DNA of 64,000 nucleotides from Ananas comosus (Eukaryota; Streptophyta; Magnoliopsida; Poales; Bromeliaceae): assembly GCF_001540865.1 (NCBI RefSeq), contig NC_033621.1, positions 16,033,018-16,097,017 on the forward strand. The letters run 5' to 3'. Below, one piece after another: positions 13,496 through 25,400 of this stretch. A program made the position numbers and the translations under genes. Positions within the stretch are counted from its first letter, which is position 1. Each line of letters begins with the position of its first letter. The notes below the pieces were generated by a model that was not told where the DNA came from, searched no databases, and saw nothing but the letters and a program-made list of their open reading frames with translations.

Positions 13496-16400
13496 TACAC
13501 ATTATACATACATAATGAATGAGAGAGTCCACGGGAGGGTCAGGTCCCTCGTGGACTCTACCTCACGCGGTCCACGAGGTGAAGTTCACCTCGTGGACCG
13601 TGTGTTAATAGTTCATGCGCCGCGATTTTTCACCGCCCAAGCTTTTCGTTTTCCACTCGATGCGAGCGGAAAACGAAAAGGCTTCGTTTTCTGAGAATAT
13701 GTAAAAACGGTTTTCCTAAAAAATTTTTTACGAGCAACCAAACTATAGGAAAATAGTTTTTCAACCGAAAATTTTTTTTCGGAGCTGTTTTACAAGGATC
13801 CAAACACCACCTTAGTGAAAACACATCAAAGTTAGTCATAATTGAATGGTAGACAAGCTTTGAACCAATAATTATTTTTGACTAACCGGACATATCTCAC
13901 ACATAGAAATTTATAATCAATCGAGTGCTCTATTTTATTGCTGACACTTTTATGGCCTTGTGTCTGCATCCTGTTTTATGAATGCTGTTAGAGTCAAGCC
14001 CTTAACTCCTAGAAGCCACCACACTTCACATTTACATAGATAGACTCTACCAGAAGTGTCTCGTATTTAACATTTCAGTAAATACTACTGTAGGTCTATT
14101 AAGATCTTTATTAGTTCAACCTTCCCTTTTCAATACGGATACCAAGCAGTTTACTTGGGATGGAAATTTTATATTATAGTGCTTGCAATCACACCATAAT
14201 GTACTTTGGCTCATTAAACTTAAGACTTGATGTTTCAAGTGTTAAGTTGAGTTTCCATCATTGGTGACTTTGTAATATGGGCTTGAGACCCATCTCCATC
14301 GATGTCTTGAATATCACTTCTCTTGGAAGTCCCTTAGTAAACAGATCTGCAAGATTTTGGTTTGATCTTACAAAATCAATGGTAATTATGCCATCTGATA
14401 TCAGTTGTTTTACATAGCTATGTCTTAATCCAATATGTCTTGACTTCCTATTGTATGTTTGACTATATGCTCTTGAGAGTGTAGCCTCATTATCGCAATA
14501 TAGCGATACTGCCGGCATTGGTTTTGGCCAAACTGGAATTTCATATAATAAATTCCTTCTTATCCATTCCGCCTCCTTACTAGTAGACGCTAGTGCTATA
14601 AATTCTGCTGCCATGGTGGAGTCTACTATACATGTCTGTTTCTTGGAACCCCAAGAAATCGCACCTCTACCTAATATAAATATCCACCCACTTGTGGATG
14701 CATGATCTTCTTGATCTGTTATCCAACTGGCATCTGTATAGCCTTCCAATACTGTTGGATATCCACTATAGAAAATTCCATAGTCCATTGTCTTTTTCAA
14801 ATATTTCAAAATTCTGTAAATAGCATGCCAATGTACATTACCTGGATTGCTAGTAAATCTACTTAATTTACCAACAGCAAATGCAATATCAGGCCTAGTA
14901 CAAGACATGGCATACATCAAACTTCCAATAATCTTAGAATATTCTAACTGATTAATTGATCTACCAGTATTACGAACTAGTTTTAGATTAGGATCAAAAG
15001 GAGTTGATACTGGAGTACAATCAAAATAACCAAATTTTCTAAGAATCTTTTCGATATAATGAGACTGCTTTAAAAATAGGGAAAACTTCAAAAACCCCCT
15101 GTAGTTTCACACTTTTTCATTATAGTACTCTGTGGTTTAAAGTGTATCAAGTTAGTACCATGTGGTTTCTCACGTTATCACTTTAGTACCCTGTGGTTTA
15201 AAGTGTATCAAGTTAGTACCCTGTGGTTTTGCACTTTATCACTTTAGTACCCTGTGGTTTCACACTTTATCACTTTAGTACCCTGTGATTTAAAAAACAA
15301 CAAGGTACTAACTTGATACAAAATTAAAACCACAGGGTACTAAAGTGATAAAGTGAGAAACCACAGAGTACTAACTTGATACACTTTAAACCACAGGGTA
15401 CTAAAGTGATAAAGTGAGAAACCACAGGGTACTAACTTGATACATTTTAAACCACAGGGTACTAAAGTGAAAAAAATTGAAACCACAAGGGGGGTTTTTG
15501 AATTTTTCCCTTAAAAATAAATCATTATTTTCACAAATAATTTTAATTCCCAAAATAATATCAGCCTCCCTCATATCTTTCATATCAAAATTGCACGAAA
15601 AAAAATTCTTAGTATTTTCTACTTGTTGAACATCGGTGCCAAAAATTAACATGTCATCAACATATAAACATATAATAACACCTTTACTATTTGAAAATTT
15701 ACTATAAACACATTTATCAGATTGATTAATTTTATAACCATTGGAAAAAACAATCTGATCAAACTTTTTATGCCATTGTTTAGGTACTTGTTTAAGCCCA
15801 TACAACGACTTAACAAGTTTACACACTTTATGCTCTTGTCCAGGAACAACAAAGCCCTCGGGTTGTTCCATATAAACTTCTTCATCTAATTCTCTATTTA
15901 AGAATGCAGTTTTTACATCCATTTGATGAATAATCAAATTATACATAGAAACAAATAGCAATCAAAGTTCTAATAGTCGCTAATCTGACAACAGGTGCAT
16001 AGGTATCAAAATAATCAATGCCTTTTCTTTGTGTAAACCCTTTGGCAACAAGTCTTGCCTTGAATTTATCTATGGTGCCATTTACTTTGATTTTCTTCTT
16101 GAAAATCCATTTACACCCAATAGGTTTACATCCAGGAGGAAGATCAACTAATTTCCATGTTTGGTTGGCCATAATTGAGTCCATTTCATCATTTATCGCT
16201 TCTTTCCAAAAAGCGACATCAAGAGATTTCATTGCCTCCTCAAATGATGTGGGGTCTGAGTCAATGTTTAAACAAAATTGAAAACTTTTTGTAATCATTT
16301 CTCTACTACCCTCAACAAGAAAGTATAAAAACCGGTCCAAATGTTTTAGCAATTCTAACTCTTTTACTTCTTCTAAGTTCTGGGGTTTCAATTACAACAT

Positions 16401-19400
16401 CATTTTTCTCATTGGTACTCACAATAAGTTCTTTTGGTCTAGGTATTGAAACAAATTTGTTTTCATCAAATATAGCATCTCCAGATTCAAAAACTGTGTT
16501 GATCTCAATGAAGTCATTAGATTCAATCACGTAAAATTTGTATGCTTTACTATGTTGTGCATACCCAATAAATATGCACTCAATTCCTCTGTCACCCAGT
16601 TTCTTTCTTTTTGGTTCTGGAACCCTCACAATAGCTCTACAACCCCAAACTTTTAAATAATTTAAATTGGGCTTTCTTCCCTTGAATAATTCATAAGGAG
16701 TTTTATTATTCTTCTTTGTTGGGATTCTATTTAGTAGATGACAAGCTGTTAATAAAGCTTCGCCCCAAAATCCATAACTTAACCCAGAGTTAGAAAGCAT
16801 AGCATTGACCATTTCCATTAATGTTCTATTTTTTCTTTCTGCAACTCTGTTTTGTTGTAGAGTATGAGGTGCAAAAGTTTCATGTATATACCAATGGACT
16901 CAAAAAATGAAGGATCATAATATTCTCCTCCTCTGTCTGATCTTAGGCATTTGACCATTTTCTCACATTTCACCTCAACTTTAGATTTATAAATTCTAAA
17001 TTTATCTAGCGCTTCGTTTTTAGAATGCAAATATTTCTTTCCACCAATAGTAGGAGAAGCATGCAAGTCACAAACATCACTATGTACTAATTCAAGTAGA
17101 GCAGAACATCTATCAATTTTAGGAAAAGACTTTCTAGTAATTTTAGTGAGCATGCAAGTATTACATTTTTCTAATTTATTATCAAAATTAGAAATTAAAT
17201 CTAACTTAGACATATCATGTAATCTTCTATAATTAACATGTCCTAAACGATTATGCCATAAAGAAGAAGAGTCAATAATATATGCTGAAATATTCATTTT
17301 ATTAATAAGATTGAGTTTGAACATGCCCTCATACAAATATCCTTTTCCCACAAAGATTCCACCAATCGACAAAATAAATTTGTCGGCCTCAAATACAAGT
17401 TTGAACCCAAATTTGTTAAGAAGGCTTCCTGAAACAAGATTCTTCATAACTTCGGGTACATGATACACATCGGCGAGAGTGAGAGTTTTTCCTGATGTGA
17501 ACTCGAGTTCCATGTTGCCCTTTCCTTTGATTTGTGCTGTTGAAGAATTGCCCATATAGAGAATGTTTCCATCCTCCAATGCACCATAAGTTCTAAATAA
17601 ACTTCTATCCTTGCACACATGCCTTGTGGAACCCGAATCAATCCACCAAGCTCCATCATCTTCGAGTATGTTAGCCTCGGATATCATAGCCACAAAATTC
17701 CTTTTGGAATCCGTTGCACTTTCCCTTTTGAGGAACCGACATTCTTTCTTGTAGTGACCTGGTTTACCACAATGAAAGCATGCACCTTTCTTTTTCTTAT
17801 TTGTCATGTTGTGGTTGATCGGATGCTTGGCTCTTTTTCGATTTTCTTTTTTGGGTTGACGGGTGTTATTATGCTCATCTTCCGTCACATACACTTCGGC
17901 ACTCTGAGCATTTTGCTCCTTTTTGCCATCTTGCAAACGATATTCTTCTTCTATGCGAAGATGGTTAGCCAAATCTTTACGAGTGATCTCTTCCTTTTTA
18001 TGCTTAAAGACTTTTCTTAAAGTCTTTCCATGATGGAGGAAGTTTATCGATAATAGAGGCCACAATTATAGATTCATCCATATTCATATTATGTTGAGTA
18101 AATTGATTGAGAATATGTTGAGTTACACGTAATTGATCAAGAACAAATCTACAATCAACCATTTTATAGTTATTAAATTTGTTAACAAGAAACTTCTTAC
18201 TTGTGGCATCCTCGGATTTGTATTTTTCTTCAAGACCTTCCCACAGTTCTTTAGCCGTTTTCACATTTTCATAGACGTCGAAAAGCGCATCCGACATAGC
18301 ATTTAGAATGTTGCCTCGGCATATATTGTCATCTTTATCCCATTTTTGTCTTGTACGAGTTTGTGCAATAGGTTCATCATCGTTTTCTTCTGGTCTTGGA
18401 GTAGTGAGGACATAAGCAACTTTGAGAGTTGACAGAAGGAAAAATAATTTCTTTTGCCAGTGCCTAAAATCCATGGCATCAAATCTTTCCAGTCTCATAA
18501 AGTTTGTTGCCATCTCTCGTAGAGTAGCAGTCGACATTATCGGATATAAGCCTTAAGATTATTGGAGCAGGTAGTGAAAAAGGTATGAAATAGAAAGATG
18601 CAAAAGGCTTCAAGGCGTGTAGCAATGCCACTTTCCTTAAGGCTTAATCCGTCCCCACCGTTCAATCAATTTGGTGTGCATAGGGTCAACAAATAGCCTC
18701 CCAGGATACAATGAAGCATAAACCTCAACTGCGTTTGCACACACGAAGTCGAGCCTTTGAGCACTCACTCGATTAAGTTGTCAAAAGAAATAGAATAAGA
18801 AAACAAGAAAGGAATTATTGTGAATGGAGACTTAAACTCTTCAACTGTTTCTATTTCTTTTCGTTTCTGCAACCAATGCTGTGGACTTATATAGACCACG
18901 AACGGGTGCTTCATGAAGTGACTATTCATGAACGGGTGTTTCATGAAGTGGCCCTTCAATTGTGACTTTTTATTTGATCATAACTACCAATTAGTTTTAT
19001 GAGTCAAGTGCAATGAATGTAAGAATTAATTCCAACGGACATATACTCGAAGAGACACATTATAAAGATGTGTCTTTTCATGTCATATCCTTTCACTAAA
19101 AGTCACATCCTTTTACATTCACTTTAAGAGTCACATCCTTTGAGATCACATCCATTCACTAAAAATTAAAGAACAAAATGTATATTTTAAAATTTTCCTT
19201 ACATGCTAATTCTCTCGAACAATGGGAACGAATTAAGCCTTAAGGAAAATGGCATTGCTACTCCGTGAAGCCTTTTTCATATTTCTACCTAATGTTCTCT
19301 CTAATTTGATACAACAATCTTAAGGCTTAATTTCGAAGATGTTGGCTGCTACCCTACGAGAGATGGCAACAAAATTTGTGAGGCTAGAAAGAATTGATGA

Positions 19401-22400
19401 CATGGACATAAAAGCATTAGCAGAATTTTTTTTTTTTTCTTGCAACTCTCAAAGTGGCTTATATCCTCTTCCACTCCATGACCGAAAACCATTGATAATG
19501 ATCCCACTGCACAAACATGCGCAATTCAAAAATGGGATATAGATGACAACATATGCCGAGGCAACATATTGAACGCTACGCCAGATGTGATTTTCTACGT
19601 CTACCAAAGTGTGGCGACAACGAAAGAATGATAAAAGCCATTTGAAGAAGAGTACAAATCCGAAGTCGTCACAAGGAACAAGTTACTTGTTACCAAATTT
19701 AATAATTACAAAATTGTTGAAAGTAGATCGGTTCTTGATTAGTTGTATGAAATTCAACATATTCTGTAAAAAACTAGGCATTTGCAAATTAGCAAGGCCG
19801 CAGTTTGAGTTCGTAGTTGGAGCTTATTATTGAAATTCAACATATTGGGTTCAGTTGGAACTGTTTTGTCGTAAAGCAGGCGCGAAAATGGAATCCGAAA
19901 ACGTACTTAAGTTGAAACTGGAGTTTCAGGCTACTTTCGGATGCCCGAAAGTGGTTGCGGACGCCCAGAAGTATTGTTGTGTGTTGTATGTTAGAGTGTG
20001 TTCCAAGTCATGTTGTGGATGCCCGAAGGTTTCAGGCAAGGTTCCGGACGTCCGCCCGAAGAAACAGTAGAAGCTCAGTCCAAAAGATTGAGCTCATTGC
20101 TCACGCAAAGTTGCAAGGACCCGACAATACTGAGGATGCTCAAATGTTTAGTGATAGGTGCAACTTAGTGCAAAGCGGCGAGCAGGTGACTCATTATGTG
20201 GGTTTCGAATGCCCCAAGGAGGTTCCGGGTGACCTGAAGATCTGAGCTCCCAATTGCTAATTAAGTTCCGGACGGCCAATTGAGGTCCCAGGTGCCCAAA
20301 AGAAGCGAGTTGGCTATAGTAATAAGATTTCGGATGCTCAAAAATGGTTTCAAGCACTTGAACCATGTTTTGGGCTGAAAGAGTATTGATGATAATTTTT
20401 GGTACCTGAGAGACCTAATGCAATTGTTAGGCTTCTATAAATGGTTGTTTCCTAGCTAAAGAAATCTCCTCCTCTCTTCCATCCATTCTTCTTTCGTTTC
20501 AAGTTGTGGATCCTTGGTTGGCAGGCCATAAAGTTGATTAAGCTTCTCTTGGTGACTTCTGATTTGTACGCAGCTCAAAGTTTGGGCTGAGGATTGAGGA
20601 GAACAGCTTGTAGGTGATTCTAAGTTGTGTCCAGCCTGTTGATACTCAACTGAGGTAGGAATCGAAGGATTAAAGTGAAAGAAAGTAATTTTGGATGGTT
20701 TATAGTTGTTGTTGAGAAGAGTGGTTGATCTGAATAGGATGAATTGCACAAGGTGATGCTGGTTTGTGGAGTTGTTTTGCTTTGGTGCCGTAAGGAGGTT
20801 TCGAGGAGCCGAAATGGGTATACTTCAGATTGGATTATTGGCCAGGTGGGTACTTACTGGCCAAAATCAGCAAACTAATTACTATGCCTATGCCTATATA
20901 TCTCAATTGAGATTGTGTGATCTTAATGATCTGTTAAGCCAGCTAGTGTGCTATTTATTGTTTTGTCTTGCTATACAGCAGGCCAGAGGAGTTAGCATTC
21001 GGTGGCGCACTATACTGACATAGTAAACGCTATAATGTGATATTGAAACCGAAGTCGGCACTTGTCATTAGCCATCGCCTGGAGATATATTCTATGTTGT
21101 GGTACATGTGGAACTGATATGAGGTTAGCAAATGTGAAAATGTGCATGTTCCAAGTGGCAAGTGTAAAGTAGAGTGTACAAGTGAAAGCGAAAGTTCATG
21201 TAATCTGTTGATCATAGTATATGACTATAGCCTGTTAGAACTAGGTGAACTCAACTATATATTTGTATACTTATGTGGGGTCGCTCCCCAGCAAGACTGT
21301 AAGGTGCCGAACTTCTAAAGTTATGAAGTTACGGTGTATGTTTGTTTGGAAAGCCATTAGAGTGGTTCCGGCGAAGTTCGGGAGCATTCGCGCGTTTTCG
21401 GTGCGCGTTGGGCGCGAAAACGAAACCCGAAAGGCTATGTTGGACCGGAGACTAAATCCGACAAGGCGTGGATGAAAAGATGGTTTGAACGCGCTCGAAA
21501 ACATGTTTTGGGAGTCTCGGTGCGATTTGAGGTGAATCGAAGACCCACGGAGCAAAAACGAGCGAAAACGGACCAAAATTGGTGAAAAGGCTGAAATTTT
21601 GGCTAAGTTTGAAAATGCAGTTTTTTTGGACCTACGGGGTCTGGTCCCTCAAGCCCAGGGACTGGTTCCCGAGAGCGAAAAAGGCCCAGTTCGGGCTGTG
21701 TAACTTATATTGTTGAGGGGCCTTTGTGCAAATGTGGAGTGTATAGAAGTGGGTTTGAGCTCATTTCTCTCCTTCTCCCTCATATTTGCAACCAAAAGCA
21801 TCTCTCTCTCTCTCTCTCTAAAGCTCTCATTCTCTCTCTCTTCAAGGTGGAAAGGAGGAGGGATTGGAGGAGAAGAAGGCTAAGGGAAGGATCACCATCT
21901 TCTTCATCTTCTTCCTTGAGTTTGGAGCTAGCTTTTGAGGTAAGCTTGATGCTTAACAATGGTGGATTTCTAGGGTTAAGCTTATATACTGTAGAATTGG
22001 TTTTGGAACCCTAGCATGTTAATTAGATGCTAATTACATGAATCAAAGGATTCAATGGTGGATTTTGCAATAGTTGCAACCTATGGTTCAAAATGGGTTT
22101 TTACTAAATGATTGGGTTTGATCTAAATTAATCCTATGTAAACTTAATTGCTAGGTGTTTTAACGCGTTGACGAAGTCGGTTCGGCGGTTCGTCAAGCCT
22201 ACGTGAAGAGGTCGAAGAAAAGGCCTGTTTTGGTACAGATTGCCGCAGCACGCTGTCACGGGGTTAACTTTTTTGCCTTGAAGATCCCCGCGCGGCACTC
22301 AAGTGTCGCACACCCGAGCCAGCTTTCTCGAGTCCTTAACATGGACAAGTCTCCAAAACTTAACAGCGGAATACCAATCCAAGCATTTTGCCAAGCTTGC

Positions 22401-25400
22401 TCCTCTGCGAGTGTCACGCCCCGCGACCAACCGCCTATTTGGACCGGGCCGCGGCGCCGACAACAGACCGCCGAACGGACCGGGGATTCCTTTGTACGCG
22501 GACAGAGTCTCCCCAGTACGTCCAAGGCGTCGCAATCCAAACAATATAGATATGTTCCAACCAGGAACGGATATNAGTCCGGTACCTTACAGCGAGACTT
22601 ATAGCCCGACCCTTCGCCTGTAATCGAACCCCTCGTCGGACTCCTCGAGTTCTCAACGAGCAACCCTAATACCGAGGTTGGCCACCAAGCTAGGTGCATC
22701 CCGTCTTGCCAACCGATCTCTCCTCGAGAGTGCTTCATAACCGAATGCCTTGCTGCCTTCATCACTAGCCCCAAGGACATTACAAGTTCTCCCCCAACTT
22801 GTTCCAACTTGTTCCACTATGAGTCTAGCCAAGCGCCTCGCCTCCCACGCGTTTCGCTCCCGTGACTTAATCCGCACGCCTCTAGCATCAAGGTCCGGGC
22901 TTCGCAACATCGCATGCCACGAAGGGCACTCATAACCATATGTTCCTCACCATCGTGCCTCATGCGCCTGACACCGTCCATGGCCATACCGCATACGCGG
23001 CCTGCTCGCTCGGTCCAACGGCATACATCCGAAAAGCCACCCAAGGGTGCGCCACAAGCTCGCCTATCTCCCGATGCCAGCGACTTAGCGTGACACCCCG
23101 CACGCCCATGCTTCGCACTTCCGTGCCACGCATTCAACCCATACGGCTCTCGTGTCCCATCACTCCTTGCAAAGGAGCCAACAAGTCCACACCGTGCTTC
23201 TCGACCGTCCACACGACCCTTGCTTTGCCATAGCGCTCCGCGCCTTTGGTTCCCATAGGTTCACCTCGTAAGGCCCCATACAAACGAACCGGCCTCACTC
23301 CGCATCGCTAGCCACTGGCCCCATCCTTGGCTCGACCATGCCTGGCCGCTCACACCATTGGTCCAGTCTCTCAAGGTTCACTATACGGATACCGATACCG
23401 CTTGCCTCATTGGGTTCCGCCCATCGAGTCTCCTAGGCATCCTGCCTTACAAGTTCTCCCTCGGCGTGCCTCCCTTTAGCGAGCCTATTGAGTTCCGCCT
23501 CTGTTGGCCTTCTTGGGCACCGTGCCCCACGAATCCCCGCTAAGCACCTTGCCTTCGCGAGCCTTGTCATTTACGGAGGACCATCCGTCGCTAGACTATC
23601 CCTCATCCGCTCGTACGCTCCACTACAGAGATCCAAGCCGGCATAAAGGTAGCGCAAGCGATCCTAGGAGGAAAGCCTCCCGGTATTCCCCGCTCCGTGA
23701 TGTCGTCGACCTCTGGCGTCTCCGACATTACCCTAGGCCCGTGTCCCTTCAACCGTCCAATAACCGGTCACACAGAACGCTAGGCTTGGCTACTCCGCTA
23801 GCCAAGGGACGACCCATGTCCTATGGGTCGACGGGGGAGTCGGGGCCACTTATGAAGTGTCCACCCCTCCTGTAACACACTGGACCTTTGCAAAATTGCG
23901 AGATTCGAGTGTTTGATCTGTGTTCCGAGTTTTTTCAGATATTCTGGAGGGTCGTTGACAGTGTTTCGACCTATGGCTCGTATCCCGAGAATTGAAGTTT
24001 AAAACTTTGCACCAAAACCCGAAAAGACGGATTTTTGGTTTACTCTCGGGTTTGCTTCAACTGGGCTGTGTACCGGTACAACCTTGATGGTTGTACAGGA
24101 ACAGATGTTGTACCGGTACACCTTGATGGTTGTACCGGCACAGATGGGGTGAATTGCCAACCCGAGGCTCGAGTTTGTGTGTTCGGGGGATTTGTATCGG
24201 TACACTTTCCCGTGTACCGGTACACTTTGCCAAACTGCAAACTGACAGTTTTTGAGGGGTGTATTTGCATTGTTGCAACTCTATATCATACCCCACGCTT
24301 TCCCCCTTGTTCCCTGAGCTTGGAGGCAGTGCAGAGAAGGTAAGGGAGCTCTCCACCCCTTCTCTTTGTTTTCCATTGATTTTGTTGGAATTTTTGAAGA
24401 TTAAACTCTTCTTTTTGCTCCTTTTTGCTTCTTGGTGCTATTTCCACTATGGGAGAAGCTTGGGCTTGGTGTTTGGAGCTTGTTGGAGGGAAGGAGTTCA
24501 ACCCTAACTAATTTCTAGGGTGGTTTGGAGCTTTTCTTGAGGTTAGTTGCTTGTTTTCCCCCTCTAGATCATGATTTTCATGAATTTTTTATAGAAACCC
24601 TAGATTGAGCAAATTAGGGTTAATTTTGGGGATGTTTGAGCTAGGGCTTTTGGAGCTCAATTGATTGGATTAGAGCCTTCCTCTAGGTGGGATTGGAAGG
24701 GTTCTAGCTCCCATTTGGAGCTTGTGAGGGGATTTCTATACTATAGGTGAGTTTTGGCCCTTTTGTTGAGTTGGTTAATGTTTAACCTATTCGTTGTTCA
24801 TAACGTTCGTATAATACTCCTAGTTTAACCTTTAGGGAGCTAGGAGGTTTGTGGGCACCTTCGTCGGTGCAAACGAAGGGTTGCGAGGAGACTTGGTGCG
24901 TTTGGCCTCACCAAAATAAGATAAAATTCTCATATGATGGTTTTTACTTATCGTAAAATGAAAAAGCATGCATATTCATGCAAGATAGATTATTTGAGAA
25001 TTTTAGAATGCTTAAAATGCACATGTTATGTATAATGTATTTTTGGACCTCTATGTAATAGAGAGTTTGCATGTTGGGCTTGGGCCTATGGATAGCACTC
25101 CTATGTGTGAATTTGGATCATGTTTCATATAGTGAAAATGACAAGTGCAATGCATTCTTGGACTTAGCCTTGGAATTGATATAGTAAGCTAATGTCATAA
25201 AGAGGCATTAGGCTTGGAATTGATATAGTAAGCTAATGTCATAAAGGGGCATTAGGCTTGGAATTGGTATAGCAAGCTAATGCCATAAAGGGGCATTAGG
25301 CTTGGAATATGTGTGGACTTAGTAAACCTAATGTCATGAAGTGGCATTAGTGTCAGAACAAGATTTGGGCATAGTGAGATATAATGCCATAAAGGGGCAT

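Larger units (their letters stand above)
10099..13811. mobile_element. PIF/Harbinger-like non-autonomous element, 3.7 kb
   Basis: The ends GGGTGCGTTTGGTTCC and, in inverse, GGTGGTGTTTGGATCC form a TIR of about 25 bp. Both sides are flanked by TTA (10096-10098 and 13812-13814), the 3-bp duplication typical of the PIF/Harbinger superfamily. Both arms carry poly-A/T 'aaaaaattttcgg' segments. There is no transposase. The interior holds a Mutator-type element, foldback repeats, two CT/TA microsatellites and an 18-N gap. Confidence 0.7.
9272..19203 (-). mobile_element. Copia-1A: Ty1/copia LTR retrotransposon, minus strand, interrupted
   Basis: Two similar LTRs (9272-9956 and 18563-19203, each ending CCTTACA) bracket a minus-strand gag-pol. 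Gag starts at 18537, and pol runs through zinc knuckle, protease, integrase, RT and RNase H to 14258. It carries a Mutator-type MITE (15079-15510) and a Harbinger-like element (10099-13811) between pol and the 3' LTR. It sits within the 5' LTR of the related copia-1B in opposite orientation. Frameshifts make it non-autonomous now. No convincing target duplication was found at 9271/19204. Confidence 0.85.

Noticed and set aside
14258..18537. Host gene made of several minus-strand exons
   Set aside because: All segments are copia gag-pol domains between two similar LTRs. Frame changes are mutations, not introns.
9267..19208. Target duplication of copia-1A
   Set aside because: Flanks CTCGG and TGCTA do not match, and shifting the boundary by a few bases did not give a match. 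The element is supported by its LTR pair and coding order instead.
22256..23212. Several overlapping open frames in the C-rich repeat
   Set aside because: Frames on both strands overlap and one crosses an N. No recognisable domain; they lie inside a repeat with LTR-like ends.
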